Assembly: GCA_029262915.1 (NCBI GenBank)
Contig: JAJCYN010000353.1
Span: 1-8,524 of the forward strand
DNA: 8,524 nt
Direction: 5' to 3'
DNA from: Flavobacteriales bacterium
GTDB lineage: Bacteria; Bacteroidota; Bacteroidia; Flavobacteriales_E; Vicingaceae
Below, piece by piece: positions 6,554-8,524 of this stretch. The notes below the pieces were generated by a model. It searched no databases and was not told the origin of the DNA. It saw only the letters and a list, made by a program, of their open reading frames with translations. Positions within the stretch are counted from its first letter, which is position 1, and every line of letters begins with the position of its first letter. The translations under genes were made by a program, and so were the position numbers.

Positions 6554-6748
6554 ATGAAAAAATTAAGAAACGATATCAAACGAATCCTAAGAAATGAATG
6601 TTTAACGAATAAAGAAAAGATTCAATTAAAAAAAATCTTTAAAAAGTTTATTAATACACGTGATATTTTATCCCGCAAATCTATCGATTTTGAATTTGAA
6701 GAAGATCAATATTTTGGGCTGGATAGTATTCTTAACAGAAAACAATAG
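6554..6748 (+). CDS. Small basic protein of unknown function
   Basis: The product is 64 residues and not a family I recognise. The first 40 residues are strongly basic and predicted helical ('NDIKRILRNECLTNKEKIQ', 'LKKIFKKFINTRDILSRK'), followed by an acidic stretch 'DFEFEEDQYFGLDSIL'. No signal peptide, membrane helix or cysteine pair is seen. Its start lies four bases after the stop of the membrane-anchored receiver, so it is almost certainly cotranscribed and perhaps translationally coupled. A role as partner of that receiver or of the kinase is possible but unsupported by any motif. The 213 bases that follow hold no gene; a small stem (TAGGG/CCCTA, 6895-6915) and a degenerate operator-like TTCCAGAATTAGCGAA (6837-6852) are the only things seen. 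Confidence 0.7.
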   Translation: MKKLRNDIKRILRNECLTNKEKIQLKKIFKKFINTRDILSRKSIDFEFEEDQYFGLDSILNRKQ

Positions 6749-6961
6749 TTAATTGGACTTGCAACAAAATTCTTTACTTTCTAAAAGTTAAGTTGCCCAA
6801 TATCAATATTTTAGAATTTTCGGTTGTGTCAATTTATTCCAGAATTAGCGAATTTTAAATTAATGCGGCAGAATCCTCTGAAACTTTTTCGTAATAGGGA
6901 TAAGACTTGACCCTACACCTACTAATGTATGTATAATTTTAATTTTTGCTATCTTTAACAA

Positions 6962-7711
6962 ATGAGACAAATTGATTTTGAGTTTTTAGTAGAAAATGCT
7001 CCTGATATTATTTATGCTACAGACTTATATGGAAAGTGTACTTATGCGAATAAGTCAGCTACTAAGGAATTGGGATATACCAACGAAGAGCTATTAGGCA
7101 AAACCTTTAAATTTTTAGTCAATCCTTTACATCAGATGAAAGTAGAAGAAGGTTTATATGCACATTTTTTAGAAAGAAAACTTAAATCTAAAAGTGAATT
7201 TATTATTGATCGAAAGGATAAGAGTAGTTTTTGGGTTGAGCAGATTATCAGAACAATGTATGAAACTAATAGTCAGAAAATAATCAAAGGATTCTATGGA
7301 GTAGTCAGAAATATTGACCAAAGAAAAAGAGTTGAATTAAAACTAAAATTAAGTAATGAATATTTCACGCAAATCACAGAAACAATTAGTGAAGTTTTCT
7401 ATTTATATAATATTTTAGATAAAAGATATGAATACATTAGCCCAAATTGTGAGAAAGTATTAGGAGCAAATCAAGATTTTTTTTACTCAGGAAAAAGTCT
7501 CACTGAAAAATTTGCTCATCCAGAAGATAAACAAATTCTCCTTGCTGCAGAAACGAAAGTCAATTCTGGTATTCCTTACGATATAGATTATCGATTACTA
7601 ATTGATGAAAAAATCGTTTGGATTAACGAAAAATCATTTCCAATTGAAAATAAGAAAGGAAAAACCTATAGAAACTCTGGTATCTGTAAAGAAATCAGTG
7701 AGCCAAAGTAA
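6962..7711 (+). CDS. Tandem PAS-domain protein without an output domain
   Basis: The product is 249 residues. PAS1 about 5-121 ('FLVENAPDIIYATDLYGKCTYANKS', of which the start is typical, then 'LGYTNEELLGKTF' and the closing 'GVVRNIDQRKRVE'); PAS2 about 133-247 is of the PAS_3 type, with 'FAHPEDK' and the closing 'NSGICKEISEPK'. In sensor kinases the 'GICRDITERK'-type ending is normally followed by a coiled linker and HisKA; here the stop comes at once, so this is either a kinase remnant that lost its catalytic half or a free-standing sensor acting in trans. It is soluble, with no signal peptide or membrane helix. The ATG at 6962 is the only reasonable start because PAS1 begins immediately. 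It is separated by 213 bases from the preceding gene, so probably has its own promoter. It converges with the 7718 gene, six bases between stops. The ligand is unknown. Confidence 0.88.
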   Translation: MRQIDFEFLVENAPDIIYATDLYGKCTYANKSATKELGYTNEELLGKTFKFLVNPLHQMKVEEGLYAHFLERKLKSKSEFIIDRKDKSSFWVEQIIRTMYETNSQKIIKGFYGVVRNIDQRKRVELKLKLSNEYFTQITETISEVFYLYNILDKRYEYISPNCEKVLGANQDFFYSGKSLTEKFAHPEDKQILLAAETKVNSGIPYDIDYRLLIDEKIVWINEKSFPIENKKGKTYRNSGICKEISEPK

Positions 7712-7717
7712 TGCTAA

Positions 7718-8524
7718 TTATATTAGGTCTATTTGAATAATGTTTCTAAATGGTCGTTTTTCGCCCGATTTTAATGTAAACTCTTTCCATTCCCATTCTA
7801 TAGCTATTGCTTGTTTTTTCGTGTTGATTTTTTTTTCAAGATAGGCATTAAGATCGTCATCGTTACATGTAAATAAATAGGTTTTTCCCGTTTCTTTTTC
7901 TTCCAAAATTAGATCTACCTGATGATCGTTCGGTTTAACTTTTTTTAGAAACATACCTTGAAATTTCCTTTTAAACTTCTTAAAATTCTCCTTATGGCTT
8001 CCTTCAGGTTCAATCCCAGTTAATAGTAGGTACTCACCGTATTCGGTTGAAGGCATTTGGCCATATACTTTTTCATATCGAATGGAATACTCCTTTTTTG
8101 CTTCCGCTTTAATAACATAATTAGCAACTACGCCACCGTGTTCATTTTGAACCACATTGTAAAATGGATTATCAGGTAAGGTAAATTCCATCAATTGTGA
8201 ACTGAAGGTAAATTGGTTAAATTCAAAACTGGTGTAATCAATGTTGTTTACTACAGTAACCAATTTTGTTGTCTCGTATTGAGGGAGCATATAGTCATCC
8301 CAATATGTGTTTCTAAGGTCTTCTAATATTTTTCCATGGTCGTTAATTTGATACACTGAAGTATCACCATTAAAGTCTATCGTAATTTTTAAATCGTTGC
8401 TAATGGAAGCGGTTTGAAACTCAACTCCTGCACTTGTTCCTCCAAAAGGATTTTCGACACTTATGGATCTGTTGGCTGCGAAATTTAACTTATCTATTGG
8501 GTAATAGGCATGCTCATCTTCATC
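7718..8524 (-). CDS. Hypothetical protein, 5' end beyond right edge of window
   Basis: The frame is open from the right edge (8524) to TAA at 7720-7718, giving 268 visible residues. A GTG at 8356-8354 could be taken as a start, but the same frame continues upstream for 56 codons of ordinary protein-like sequence ('YYPIDKLNFAANRSISVENP', 'DLKITIDFNGDTSVYQI') with no ATG, so the true start is outside. It is rich in Tyr, Phe and alternating hydrophobic/polar stretches suggesting beta structure ('YTSFEFNQFTFSSQLMEFTL'), followed by a Lys-rich region ('HKENFKKFKRKFQGMFLKKV') and a final 'AIAIEWEWKEFTLKSGEK' strand pair. No signal peptide, membrane helix or catalytic motif is visible in this part. 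I do not recognise the family. It is convergent to, and probably unrelated to, the PAS gene. Confidence 0.85.
   Translation of the reverse strand, partial: DEDEHAYYPIDKLNFAANRSISVENPFGGTSAGVEFQTASISNDLKITIDFNGDTSVYQINDHGKILEDLRNTYWDDYMLPQYETTKLVTVVNNIDYTSFEFNQFTFSSQLMEFTLPDNPFYNVVQNEHGGVVANYVIKAEAKKEYSIRYEKVYGQMPSTEYGEYLLLTGIEPEGSHKENFKKFKRKFQGMFLKKVKPNDHQVDLILEEKETGKTYLFTCNDDDLNAYLEKKINTKKQAIAIEWEWKEFTLKSGEKRPFRNIIQIDLI

Noticed and set aside
6837..6852. Operator-like TTCCAGAATTAGCGAA upstream of the tandem-PAS gene
   Set aside because: Needs an inserted base and two mismatches to fit TTCC-N7-GGAA, and no -24/-12 promoter with GG and GC at the right spacing follows it.
6907..6957. Possible housekeeping promoter before the tandem-PAS gene (TTGACC, TATAAT and a TATCTTTA)
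   Set aside because: TTGACC to TATAAT is 19 bases apart, and the Bacteroidota-type TATCTTTA has no TTTG at the expected distance and would give almost no leader; chance matches are common in such A/T-rich DNA.
7714..7726. CTAAT/ATTAG hairpin between the convergent 6962 and 7718 genes as a bidirectional terminator
   Set aside because: Only five A/T-rich pairs with a three-base loop and no clear T-tract on either strand.

Overview
The window looks like chromosomal DNA from a member of the Bacteroidota, most likely a flavobacterium-like organism. This rests on very AT-rich DNA, ATG starts with A/T-rich leaders and no clear Shine-Dalgarno, a secreted-protein relic with a '...VVAQ' signal peptide and a carboxypeptidase-regulatory-like domain, and a style of PAS-rich soluble hybrid kinases common there. 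The species assignment is inference.

Layout: (1) 1-138, plus strand, the last 45 codons of a receiver domain. (2) 142-1533, minus strand, a tight three-gene operon: a degenerate receiver (1144-1533), a receiver with a C-terminal membrane anchor (640-1131), and a small secreted protein broken by two compensating single-base shifts (142-639). (3) 1666-5599, minus strand, a two-gene operon: a sigma54-dependent NtrC-type activator (4253-5599), then an 855-residue soluble hybrid histidine kinase with three PAS domains, receiver and HPt (1666-4233). (4) 5600-6015, a 416-base divergent control region. (5) 6016-6748, plus strand, a second receiver with a C-terminal membrane anchor and a 64-residue basic protein. 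(6) 6962-7711, plus strand, a tandem-PAS protein with no output domain. (7) 7718-8524, minus strand, an unrecognised protein running off the right edge.

The central story is a self-contained sigma54 phosphorelay. The kinase (His370 to Asp661 to His802) probably feeds Asp54 of the NtrC-type activator. The likely targets flank the kinase/activator pair on both sides. Each target operon is preceded by the same parts in the same order: a TTCC-N7-GGAA palindrome about 110-117 bases upstream of the inferred transcription start; then, 52-53 bases further on, a 17-base element identical at 15 positions and resembling an IHF site; then a -24/-12 promoter that is convincing at one operon and half-degenerate at the other. 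The targets are themselves receivers: one that has lost its acidic pocket and two that keep it but replace a DNA-binding output with a transmembrane helix. The circuit therefore appears to drive production of membrane-tethered phosphoacceptor proteins, which could act as phosphate sinks, localised feedback or membrane scaffolds. No family with this combined architecture is known to me; the function is inference.
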